Source of the DNA: Dactylonectria macrodidyma
Lineage: Eukaryota; Ascomycota; Sordariomycetes; Hypocreales; Nectriaceae
Direction: 5' to 3'
Length of the DNA stretch: 64,000 bases
Assembly (NCBI GenBank): GCA_020744425.1
Contig: JAGMUV010000006.1
Span: forward strand, 930,001 to 994,000
Part shown: positions 31,271 to 41,609 of the stretch, piece after piece
How the letters are laid out: every line of letters starts with the position of its first letter
Numbering within the stretch: position 1 is the stretch's first letter
Notes under the pieces: generated by a model
Databases searched by the model: none
Seen by the model: only the letters and a program-made list of their open reading frames with translations
What the model was told of the DNA's origin: nothing
Translations under genes and position numbers: made by a program

Positions 31271-34082
31271 ATGTCCGCCCCGGTTCCTACTCCAGGCGGT
31301 GCAGCGCCTGGCAGTTACACTGGTCAAACTGCGACTGCACCAGCCGCCACCCATGCTCCTACAACAGCAACCACAGGGCAAGCTGCTTCAACCAACTCAG
31401 CCATGTCGAATCAGAACCTGAATCAGATAGTAAGTCTTTCGGCTTGATTGTTCATCACCTGTTTGCCCCACCTGGTTGCGCCGCACCTTAGAAAGCGGAC
31501 AAAGTTCGCCTGAGGTTTCGATAACGCCCTCGTCGCTCTGCTTCCAGTGACCGCGACTTCTTCTTTATGCATCCCTCCCAAGATCGCGGGGTTTTGGTTG
31601 ATCCCTCGCGCATCTCTCCTTGCCCTTCACCATGCCCAGGCATAGATTCCGTATCACAACACCTCGACCCCAGCCGGGAGTCATCCCACCCAAGGTGAAC
31701 ACCAAGAGTGACAATGCTTGGGTGTTGAACTTACTTTGTTTGTTCGCACTTTTAATTCTATGTGATTCTGAGACAAAGCTATTTGGCCCAGCGCATCTAT
31801 AGCTCTTGGAGTGATGGGCGGATACCAGCTTCAAGGTGACATACTAACTGGCTACTCCTATAGGTTACCGATTACCTTCTCAAGAGAGGGTTTAATAGAA
31901 CAGAAGAGGTTTTCCGGCAAGAATCGAAACATCTCGGAACTGATGGCAAGCCCATCCAACAACTCGCCAATATGGGACCAAAGAAGTACCAAAAGGCATT
32001 TAACCTCTTAAGGGAATGGGTCGGCAACAACCTGGATCTGTATAAAGTAGGCCGTTCTCACTCCCGCTACTCTTATGACACTGACTCCTTTAGTTCGAAC
32101 TCTCAAAACTTCTGTGGCCCATGTTCGTTTACTCATACTTGGAACTCGTAAACCAAGCATACGCAGAAGATGCCAAGGCCTTTCTGCGGGACATTGGTCC
32201 CAATTTTCAGCCAGTCCACGCGGATGACCTGAAGACGTTTGCAACAGTCACTCTACCGCAACACACTTCCGAAAACGCCACCACAAAACTCTACAGGGAG
32301 AACAAGTATCGCATTCCCTTGAACCAACATGCCACTGGCGATCTCTTCAACTTCTTGGAGCGGGAGTCCGAACAGGGCGGCTCCGTTATCCGGCAACTTC
32401 TGGTAAACCACTGCCAAGTAGACTCAACGGCTCGAGGACCAATCACCCCCTTCAGTTTTGAGGCTGTCTACAGGAAGTCGAGGAATATGGAGATCGAAGA
32501 GATCGACACTAACGAAGGCATCCCCGGTGTGAATATTGGCTTGTCCAACAAGGATATACTAGATCCAGCTGCACCACTCAAGCTCGGTCCTTTACCCATG
32601 GATGCAGACCTCCGCGATGATGTGCGAGCCGAGCTCGAGGATGAAGAACGTCGAAAGCCTCCTGCCGCTGGCAAGACTAGCTTGTTGGAGGAGTTCGATC
32701 AGAAGATCAAGCGTGAAGACAGCGCGGACGTGCCGAGCAGAGCTGATCTTCCACTGCCTCCCTCGCGGCCGCGGGATATTATGCTGGAGATGCAGAAAGT
32801 GCGAGAGAATCGTGATCGCTTCAAGATCGATGGTCCAACCGGTGGCGTGGGCCTTCCAATTAGCGCATGCATGTTCACGTTTCACAACAGTCTCGGAAGG
32901 TGAGTCGTCTCGCCTCATTGTAGGTGATATTGGAATCTAACTAAACGCAGTATTGCTTGTATGGATTTCTCAAACGACGGCCAAATGGTTGCAGCCGGCA
33001 CGACGGAATCATACATCCGGGTATGGTCACTTGATGGCAAGGCACTCCCAACGATGAATGCACACGAAAAAGACTCCAAGTTCAACAGCCGCAAGTTGAT
33101 TGGACATTCCGCACCAGTGTATGATGTCTCGTTCTCGGATGCTGTGTCTGGCCCCCCTCAGAAGCTATTCGGAGACGAGGGCAGGCCGAACCCGGCCATT
33201 GACACGAAGCCCAAGCTTCTCCTGTCCTCCTCGGCCGATGGTCAAATTCGTCTCTGGTCTCTCGAATCTTGGAGTTGCCTATGCTTATATAAATCCCATG
33301 ACGGACCTGCTATCAGATCGGCCTGGGGCCCTCACGGGCACTACTTCCTCAGTGGCGGCTACGACAAGGTTGTCCGAGTGTGGATGCAGGATCATGCCTC
33401 CCCGCAGCGACTGTTGGTGGGACACGACACGGCCATATCGGCACTTGCATGGCACCCCAACGGCATGTACGTCTTCTCGGCTTCTGATGAAACTGACAAA
33501 TCGATCCGAATGTGGTCGGTCGTGTCCGGTGCTTGCGTACGAGTGTTCACTGGCCACAACGACTACATTAGTGCTTTGGAATGCGCGCCAAACGGCAAGA
33601 TCCTGGCCAGTGCAGACTGCGCGGGCAACATCTTTTTCTGGGATCTTTCCACCGGTACCAGAATCAAGCGATCCCGCGGCCACGGAAAGGGTGGCATCTG
33701 GTCGCTCAGCTTCAGTGTCGAGTCCAACGTGCTTGCTTCCGGAGGGCAGGACGGCACGGTACGATTGTGGGACGTCGAGCTTCCCGCCGATCCTCAAAAA
33801 GCCATACAGCAGCAGGCCGGGCTCGATACGGTTATGGCTGGAACTGACGGAGCGAATCCTGCCAATGCGGCTGGCGATGCGTCGCGGGCCACAGGGAGCA
33901 CGTCTGCGCAGGCCGGAACCACTGGGGCAAGCAGCGGGACGCACAAGAAGAAGAACAAAGAGGTGATGATCACACCGGACCAAATCAGCGCTTTTGCGAC
34001 CAAGAAGACGCCGGTGATGAGGGTCAAGTTTACACGAATGAACCTGGTGATAGTGGGAGGTTGTTATGATCCCGAGCGTTAG
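31271..34082 (+). CDS. TAF5: TFIID subunit TAF5 (WD40)
   Basis: Four exons: 31271-31429, 31864-32046, 32094-32899 and 32951-34082, 759 aa. A Gln/Thr/Ala-rich head leads into a LisH-like helix pair ([20 protein letters not shown], about residues 54-73) and the TAF5 N-terminal domain ([29 protein letters not shown]). After an acidic/basic linker come WD repeats from about residue 385 ([58 protein letters not shown]). The terminal [17 protein letters not shown] is characteristic of fungal TAF5. It acts in the nucleus in TFIID and SAGA. The first intron is 434 nt, far longer than any other coding-region intron here; the others are 47 and 51 nt. Confidence 0.93.
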
Positions 34083-35104
34083 GAGGCCGGTACAAGCAAC
34101 AAGCCAAAGTCCAAAAGGGAGAGCTTTACTTGGGGACGCTTCACGACGTTGGACGGGCGAAGTAGGCGAGGCAGCAAGAATAATTAACAAATGCTCTACT
34201 CGTGACTCAAAGACCATCAGAGAAGCCCAACATTAGGTACGATTCCAGGCGTTGCGGACTCAATGGATACAATACCAACGCGAGAGGGGGGCTATATGCG
34301 ATCGGTGATGGAGGGAACTTCAGAGGTGCCTCGATGATTTTACTGGTTTATGTTAGTTTCTGGGAGATGCGCAACGGAAAGGTTGTATATTATCAAGTCT
34401 CGGAAATGAAGATTCCCCTCGATTAGGACCCGCGTTTGGCTGATTGACCCATTCCGAGTGTTCTCACATGTCAATCGCTTTTGTTATGCTCTATTGTAAT
34501 CTTTTACCTAGGGAGTTGGAGGGACCTCGGGAGCTGATGAACGCTGAAGTAGGATCGTGTATAGCTAGTGTTAGTCGTCCGACGGAGAGCTGACACACAA
34601 CTTCGTGGTAGCTGCTAGTATGTGAGAGCGACGCTACCCTCAGATGATTATGATTGTATCATTATTCTTGCCTCAATATTTTGCTAACTGAAGAACCATG
34701 AGGCTGAAGCGCTGAGGCCACAATTTGGTCCTTGTGTCTTTGTGGGGTTGTTGTCAGTCAACCTGGTGGTGGTGGGGCCACGGCCAAAGGCACCGCCTCC
34801 GCTGACGTCCACCTGCTTCTGCCAGGAGCTGTAGTGGATGCTTCAGCGGGTGGCCACTAGCGCACAGGTGCCGTACCTAGGTGCTGCCTGTGGTACCTAT
34901 AGCCGTGCAACTGCTGTAGGCTGATATCCACCACACCAGGCTCCCCAAGAAGCTTCCTACGCCAGGCCCATCGCATCACCACCTCTCACCACCGCCTCAC
35001 CTGGCACAATCCTCATCTCCACCTTGCCTTCCGCCACCCCTGAGCAAGCTTCTGTCTGTCATCCCATTCGCTTGCCCGTCCGACTCTTCCTCTCTGTAGC
35101 AGCC
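34083..35104. other. Spacer and VPS5 promoter
   Basis: 1 kb without a supported gene. A short ATG-less frame at 34202-34426 is not convincing. The final 200 bases are C/T-rich (CACCACCTCTCACCACC). Confidence 0.45.
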
Positions 35105-36924
35105 ATGGACGTCGAAGAGTCGCCTTGGGCCGACTCGTCTCAGGCCGCCAAGCAGACGTCCCAACCCGACGCCGCATCCGCCACACAGTCAACTTCATCG
35201 CCTGCAGCTCCCGCGGCCACCTCGTCCTCGTCGACCCCTCGGCCCTCGCGCGGTCCGCGTCGCCTCGTCGCCCAACCCACCCGCCTCGAGGCCGTCGACG
35301 ACCCCCTCGGCCCTCTCGGCGCTGCCTCCGACGACAATGCCCCCGCCCAGGATGCTCCTCCGGTGCCTCCGCAGAAGGAGCAGATGGTGATCCGCACCAC
35401 GATGCCGCAGCAGCAGCAACAGCAGCAGCAGACCCGACGACCTGCGGATCCCCATCGCATCGATGACGATGCCTTCGACGGGCCCCGTGGACCGCGCCCG
35501 CCGCCTCCCGTCGAGGCCGCGACTCCCAGCAACGTCCAGAGCAGCACCCAGCCCAGCGTCAGCATTGAGCAGGCCGCCAAGCCCATGTTCCATATCAGTG
35601 TCGGGGATCCTCACAAGGTTGGCGATCTGACTAGCTCCCATATCGTCTATTCTGTGCGAACTAAGGCGAGTCTTTTCCGGAGCTCAAGGTGTTGTTGTCA
35701 CTCTTGAACGTAGCTAACTGACTATATAGACTACCTCCAAGGGGTACAAGCAACCCGAGTTCGAGGTCAAGCGCCGATACCGTGACTTCCTCTGGCTTTA
35801 CACCACTCTGCATGGGAACAACCCCGGCATTGTCGTGCCTCCTCCTCCCGAGAAGCAGGCAGTCGGCCGCTTCGACAGCAACTTTGTCGAGAGCCGCCGA
35901 GCTGCCCTGGAAAAGATGCTGAACAAGACTGCCATCCACCCAACCCTGCAGCACGACCCCGATCTCAAGCTGTTCCTCGAGAGCGAATCGTTCAATGTCG
36001 ATGTCAAGCACAAGGAGCGAAGGGAACCAATCCCCACCGAGAGCAAGGGCATGTTTGGATCACTGGGTCTCAGTGTTGGCGGCGGAAACAAGTTTGTGGA
36101 ACAGGACGACTGGTTCCACGATCGCAAGGTCTACCTTGATGCCCTCGAGAACCAGCTCAAGTCCCTGCTCAAGGCCATGGAGACCATGGTCGGACAGCGC
36201 AAGATGATGGCCGAGGCGGCCGGCGACTTTTCAGCATCCCTACATGCCCTGTCCACGGTCGAGCTGTCGCCCTCCCTGTCTGGACCGCTCGATGCTCTCT
36301 CCGAACTTCAGCTTACCATTCGCGATGTCTACGACCGCCAGGCTCAGCAGGATGTCTTGACCTTTGGCATCATCATCGAGGAGTACATCCGACTCATCGG
36401 CTCCGTCAAGCAGGCCTTTTCCCAACGCCAGAAGGCCTTTTACTCTTGGCACTCGGCAGAGTCAGAACTCCAGAAGAAAAAGGCGACGCAAGATAAGCTA
36501 CTTCGACAGGGCAAGAGCCAGCAGGACCGCCTGAATCAGATGGGTGCTGAGGTCAGCGAGTCGGAGCGCAAGGTGCACCAGGCCAGACTCTTGTTCGACG
36601 ACATGGGTCGGCTGTTGCGCAGCGAGCTGGACCGATTCGAGCGGGAAAAGGTGGAGGACTTCAAGAGCGGAGTCGAGACATTCCTGGAGAGTGCCGTTGA
36701 GGCGCAGAAGGAGGTGAGTACCATTATCCCCAAACGGACGGATGAGAACATGCTGACGAGAATAATTACAGCTCATTGAGAAGTGGGAGACGTTCCTGAT
36801 GCAACTAGATGCGGAGGATGACGAGGCTGTCTTTTACCGACCACCCATCCAGCAAGATTCCAAGCCTACGGGTGACACTGCTATTGACAGGGCCCGGGCA
36901 AGGATACATGAGGACTCGGATTAG
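35105..36924 (+). CDS. VPS5: Retromer sorting nexin Vps5 (PX-BAR)
   Basis: Three exons: 35105-35665, 35730-36713 and 36772-36924, 565 aa. The N-terminal 160 residues are low complexity, with a poly-Gln tract encoded by CAG/CAA repeats at 35407-35430. The PX domain runs from about 161 to 276, with the phosphoinositide-binding RRYRDFLWLYTTL and the proline loop VVPPPPEKQ. The BAR region follows (about 315-560), with DDWFHDRKVYLDALENQLK and long coiled-coil helices such as SQRQKAFYSWHSAESELQKK. In the family Vps5 (SNX1/2) forms a membrane-bending dimer with Vps17 on endosomes. The first intron appears to use a GC donor (GCGAGT...ATATAG, 64 nt): only this junction keeps HIVYSVRTK in frame with TTSKGYKQPEFEV. 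Confidence 0.92.
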
Positions 36925-37272
36925 GGGGGGTGCTCGCTTTGATTTCCTTCATGATTCCCCATTTTAGAGCGCAAAAATGGGGGCTATTCACAGCGGAGAA
37001 TGATGGGTGTTTCCAATCGATGGGGAGCCGTTTGACTGTTGAATTTCCGAGTCTGGAGACACATGTCTTTTTATATCATACAAGCCTCGAGGCCTCACGC
37101 TGTTGTACATATTGAACTACCCCATCCGTCCATGCGCCAGCATCTCCAAATCTTGCCCGTCCAAGAAATATTCTAGACATAGTTTATCATTGCCCCGTGT
37201 CGGTGTTCGGCGTCTTTGACGGAATTGGTGGTGTCATTAATACCCTGCCCCAAAGCTTACGTAGGGGCGAGT
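36925..37272. other. Spacer between convergent genes
   Basis: VPS5 and bL31m 3' flanks; nothing else seen. Confidence 0.5.
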
Positions 37273-37770
37273 CTACTTTCTCTTCTTGGCCTGCTTCTTG
37301 GGACCGGAATCCTTCATGGTGGAAGCATCTTGGGCAGGTGCATAGCCGGTGATGAGATCGGCATAGCCACCGTCGTCCTCCGTGGCGCCGGCATCCTCGG
37401 CGGCGCTTCCGGTGTCGTAGGCACGGCCGTAACGCTCACGGAAAGCCGCGAGCTTACCGGCCTCATCCAGCTCGACGTTCTTCAGCGACTTCTCGCTGGG
37501 CTGCCACAGCAGGGTGTTGCGGGTGTCCTTGGAGGCGCGGTAGATGGGCTGTGGCGAGGTGGTGCGCATCGTGTAGGTGGAGCCGTCGGACAGCGTGACG
37601 AGCTGTGTGAAGGTGTAGGGACGGCGCGGCCGGGGGATGAAGGTGGCGTGGCGGACTTGCGTACGGGAGAGTCTGAGGGTAGCTGAGGAGGTCGAGGAGA
37701 TCGAGGAGAGGAGGAGAGTGGTTGTCCTCGTGGGAGCGAGACCCACGGGCAAGGCGTGCAGGCTGGCCAT
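37273..37770 (-). CDS. Mitochondrial large-subunit ribosomal protein bL31m
   Basis: Single exon, 165 aa. The first ~40 residues are rich in Ser, Thr, Leu and Arg without acids (ALPVGLAPTRTTTLLLSS), as in a mitochondrial presequence. The core HATFIPRPRRPYTFTQL followed by VTLSDGSTYTMRTTSP and KDTRNTLLWQPS matches the fungal mitochondrial L31 (yeast Mrpl36) N-terminal domain. The C-terminus is an Ala/Asp-rich region with a basic end (KKQAKKRK). It would be part of the mitoribosomal central protuberance. Confidence 0.85.
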   Translation of the reverse strand: MASLHALPVGLAPTRTTTLLLSSISSTSSATLRLSRTQVRHATFIPRPRRPYTFTQLVTLSDGSTYTMRTTSPQPIYRASKDTRNTLLWQPSEKSLKNVELDEAGKLAAFRERYGRAYDTGSAAEDAGATEDDGGYADLITGYAPAQDASTMKDSGPKKQAKKRK

Positions 37771-38431
37771 GGTTGTGAGGATAGGCCGGCGGCGGTGGCT
37801 GCGGCTTCGGCTTGAAGGGTGTCTGCGAGCCTTTCGAGAACAGAGGCGTCGACTAGGAGAGGAATTGAGCCCACAGGCGGTGGTTGTGGGTGGTTCTCGG
37901 CCGATGAACTGGTGGTCGGTAGTTTTCGACGTCTGGGCTCATGCAACTATCGCCGGGTAAAATTTGGGGCGGCTCCAGCTGGCCCCGGGAGTCGACGCTC
38001 GCCATTCGGCGGTCGCGCAGGCTTATCGATAAGAGCAGAACCTCTCGACATTTCACCCCACGACCGCCGAGGCCGAGAGAGCGAGCTTGCAGCCAATTCC
38101 TCGTGGCTCTGGTTTTTTTTACGGCCAACTTTACGAACGGTATCGAAGACAAGAACTACGTACCCTACGGCATATAATGGTCTTTGGACGGCTATGACGG
38201 GACCTCGGGCGTTGCGCAATGGGGCTGGGACTGTGTGGGGGGTACGCTTGCGAGGGGCCATGATGGGCGGGACGAGGAGGGCATTGAGCTCAATGAGGGT
38301 TGGATCTGGCACGCAACAGGGCCAGACGAGGTCTATAAGGTGTGAGGGATGTGGAAGAATCCAAGGAATACCCTTTAGGCCATCTTCGCTACCTCGTCTG
38401 CAGCGAGAGCGGCCAGTCACCACACAACACC
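37771..38431. other. Bidirectional region between bL31m and the flavin-reductase-like gene
   Basis: 660 bases between divergent start codons; no gene seen. Contains ATCGATAAG (38025-38033). Confidence 0.4.
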
Positions 38432-39118
38432 ATGGTGAGAATGCTGATCTCTCCGAAAGCGCTTGGTGTACTAACCACGTTCTCTCCAGAACCAGCTTCT
38501 CGAAGAACATACTCGTCCTCTACCGTAAAACCTTGGCACACGTCGCCAGCGAAGCCCCCGACGGCACACCCGACGACCTCGGCGCCCCTCCCCGAACAAC
38601 TGCGCTCCATCATGCGGCTGCTGCCACACTCGGTCGTCGTGTGCACCGCAACCCAACCCGGTCCGGACGGCGGGCCGCGCGCCATGACCATGTCGTCGTT
38701 CACGTCGCTGACGCTGTCGCCAACGCCGCTCATCACCTTCAACGTCGCGACGCCGAGCCGCACGCTCGACGCCGTGCGCGCAAGCGGCACCTTCGCCATC
38801 CACGTCCTCGCCGGCGACGCCGCGGGGGCCGCCGTCGCGGCGCACTTTACGCGGGGCAACGTGGGAGGCCACGCGCTCGAGGGCCTGGACGGTGTGACGC
38901 TGGTGGACGGCGTGCTGCGCGGCGAGGGCGTGCTGTTCGCGCTGCGCTGCCGCGTGCTGGAGGACGCGACTGGCGGCGGCCTGGTGCGCGTGCGCGACCA
39001 TGTCATCGTTGTCGGTGAGGTGGAGGCCATGGTGCCGGTGGCCGGCGAGAAGGGCTTCGGGCTTGTGTATGCGGATCGGCGGTATCGGCGGGTTGGCGAG
39101 GTGTTGGAGAGGGAGTGA
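38432..39118 (+). CDS. Flavin-reductase-like FMN-binding protein, probably mitochondrial
   Basis: Single exon as read, 228 aa, ATG in the strong context ACACCATGG. The N-terminal ~50 residues are Ser/Arg/Pro-rich without acids (EPASRRTYSSSTVKPWHTS after a hydrophobic head), suggesting mitochondrial import. The domain starts at LPEQLRSIMRLLPHSVVVCT and continues with AMTMSSFTSLTLSPTPLITF and TLDAVRASGTFAIHVLAG, the split-barrel flavin-reductase-like fold (PF01613); the usual tail GFGLVYADRRYRRVG is present. The family binds FMN and reduces flavin with NAD(P)H or acts in monooxygenase pairs. A strong but frame-breaking intron signal directly follows the ATG (see findings). Very GC-rich compared with its neighbours. 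Confidence 0.8.
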   Translation: MVRMLISPKALGVLTTFSPEPASRRTYSSSTVKPWHTSPAKPPTAHPTTSAPLPEQLRSIMRLLPHSVVVCTATQPGPDGGPRAMTMSSFTSLTLSPTPLITFNVATPSRTLDAVRASGTFAIHVLAGDAAGAAVAAHFTRGNVGGHALEGLDGVTLVDGVLRGEGVLFALRCRVLEDATGGGLVRVRDHVIVVGEVEAMVPVAGEKGFGLVYADRRYRRVGEVLERE

Positions 39119-41609
39119 ATATGTCGAGGGTGGGTGGATGCCATTTACATATCTCAATACCGTATAGAGTGTATATTATCTAGTAGACGTAGGAACAATC
39201 TCAAAAGACGCAGGCTGGGTTAGAACAAGCGGCGGTTGGCATCATCATCAACCAGGTCATGTTTCCATAGTGAGGACTTCCGACCTTTGACGTGCCACAT
39301 ACTGTAGATACCGCCAATCCAGTTAGATGTATAATTTCATGTTACAATCTAGTGAAGGAGTCTGAGGGCTCGTCATTGATCAAAGTATATCTGCTCCTAC
39401 AGAATGGTCAACCTCCATCTAAGCCTATGTAGTCTCTCTGGCCTCACGCCGCCAAGTCGAAGACAACCTACCTCATGCAATTAGATAAGAAAACAAAGAG
39501 GCTAATACAGCATAGCTACATCACCAATACTACGCACAGCCTTGTCGCTGCCGCCTTTCCAAGCCTTGGACTGTGTCGTTTCCCCTTTAGTGCAAGCATG
39601 CCCTGGGTTGAGTTGTGTGCTGCATATCCGTTTCACATTCAACAAGGTTGTGATGCAACCGCCTGTAAAGCTCTTGATTCATGTACCGCATTGCCACAAA
39701 CGTGCCCAGCTATTGTTACGCCATGGAAGGCAAGCTAATTAATCATGAATCGTTAGGCTTGCAAGTTCGTCTCGGCCGGTCCGCACGCCATCTTCCCAGT
39801 AGCATGTGAGATTTTCAGCCAAAAGAAAAACCCCAGCTGATGGACCCTTGTGGAAGGCAAGCAAGGCACTCGCTCGGCTGGGGAACTTCTGGGCGGGACG
39901 GGACCGCCTCACTTTTTTTCTTCTTTTTTCTTCCATTGTCGGGGTACCTCGGATGTCACTCTACTCAGCCTCGCCACATGGCCTCCAGTGCGCGGCAAGT
40001 TTGCATTGGTCTGCGTTGCTGATGCAGGCAGATGTGGCTTGAAAGGATATCGGCATGGCTTGTTCTCCCTGGACGATCTGCCCTGTCTAATTGGGTGCCT
40101 GGAAGAGGGCCGCTTGCAAAAACTGCACATTGTCTTGGATGGCCTCAATGGGCCTTGTGGAAGGTCTGCCTTGTCTAACACAGGATGGCTAGAAGCTTCG
40201 ACTCGTGTCTTTTACTTGAACTCATAGTGTGAGTTCCCCCGCCTATCGTTAGGATCCTGGCCAGCGGGGTTCGCTTGGTGGAAACGGTACCTAGTCGGTA
40301 CGCGGGGAGGGGACTGGGCCTGGCAGAACAAACTAGAAGGACGAGTTGCCCCCCAACCTTTTCGGCCTTTTACTATAGCCACCTGCGATGAGACAACAAA
40401 CAGACGCAGGGGAAAGCGAAAGGGGAGAAGGGCGGCGGAAACATAGTGGCAAACTCGGGATCCTGTGAATCAGGTTGTAACGGGTTTTGGTACCTTTTAT
40501 CATTCAGCATTCAGGAGGTTGCTTCAGTACTAGGTAGGTAGAGAGCCAGTCCAGTAGAGAGCTTCACAGTCATACTGCAGCAAGCATGAGCTGTCCCATG
40601 CTGCAATAAAGCACTGCCCTGCCTGCTGCAACGAAACTCGATGGGTACAATGGGCGCCTAGGCCTGGGCTGATCGGCCGCACTGACCCCGTAGAAGGCTC
40701 TAGCAAGATCCGACCAATCAGTGGGGCCGCGCGGCGTGCGTTTGCATTCTGCGGGCGGCAGTGCACTGGCTGGTAGTGGATGTGCCGCCTGGGGGCGGGC
40801 AAGGCGAGGCAACGGAGGGGTACAGACATAGCAGGGGGACCCCGTTAGCAGTGAGCAAGACCACTGAGAGGTACCTAGAGCTCCAGTGCTAACAAGGCGG
40901 TTGGTGGTCGGGGGTGTGTTTGCGGCGTGGGTGCCTTCCCAAACCTCCCCCCCCTAGCAACCAGCTGCTCGGTTGCCTGGGTGGGCGCTTTTTGGCCGTA
41001 GAATCCCATGGAAGCCTCACACCAGAGGAGGAGGGGCCAGGCCCGGCTGCCCGCCAGCTGCCAGCCCTTTTTTTCTACTTCACCACCAGCTCTCGCCGTT
41101 TTCTTTCCCTTTCTCCCTCTTCTCAAACATCCTCCTCCTTGCTGCCCTGCTTTGAGAACTTAGACCCTCTTCATCACAGGAGTCAAAGCCTTTTCTCCTA
41201 TTTTCCTTTCCTTGTTACGATAACTCCAAAGGTACGTTGCCTCCCTGCCCTCCCCCGCCATTCCCCCTCCACTTGCCTGCTCTCCCAGCCTTGGACACTT
41301 GGGATGGATTCATTGCGCTGGGGCAACTGGTCAAGCTTCGAGATGCATCCATCTTGGAGATTGTGCTAGCTATACTCATCAATGGTCCATTACAATTTAC
41401 TGTGTCCTTTTTTGTCAAGTCGCCGATCGACAAGTTCGATCTGCGTCGGTTCCCTTCTTCACCCCTCCATTGGATTCCACCACCGCCTCCTTCACCGGTC
41501 GCCCATTTCACCCATATAAAACATCCACCCGAACCAAAACAAATCGAGTCTGGAAAAACTGCTAACTCAGTCCCTTCACAGTCACGAATTCCTTTTGATA
41601 CCCGCCACC
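39119..41609. other. 2.5 kb upstream region of HSP90
   Basis: No supported gene. A pyrimidine-rich tract at about 41066-41140 probably marks the HSP90 core promoter, as in other highly expressed fungal genes. One GAAGCTTC (40192-40199) fits half of a heat-shock element; no full triple unit was found. Confidence 0.45.
41232..41581 (+). other. Probable 5' UTR intron of HSP90
   Basis: Donor GTACGT at 41232 after CTCCAAAG, branch TGCTAACTC at 41560-41568 and acceptor TTCACAG ending at 41581, 28 nt before the ATG. About 350 nt. Inferred from splice signals only. Confidence 0.55.

Noticed and set aside
33285..34217. 310-residue frame antisense to TAF5, and similar ones opposite INO80 (100-1035) and the sterol acyltransferase (44803-45858)
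   Set aside because: They mirror conserved sense genes and have no recognisable protein features.
40192..40199. Heat-shock element for HSP90
   Set aside because: Only one GAAnnTTC pair found and it is 1.4 kb upstream; not enough for a regulatory call.
39800..40230. Several overlapping frames upstream of HSP90
   Set aside because: They overlap on both strands, with no conserved motif; treated as promoter region.
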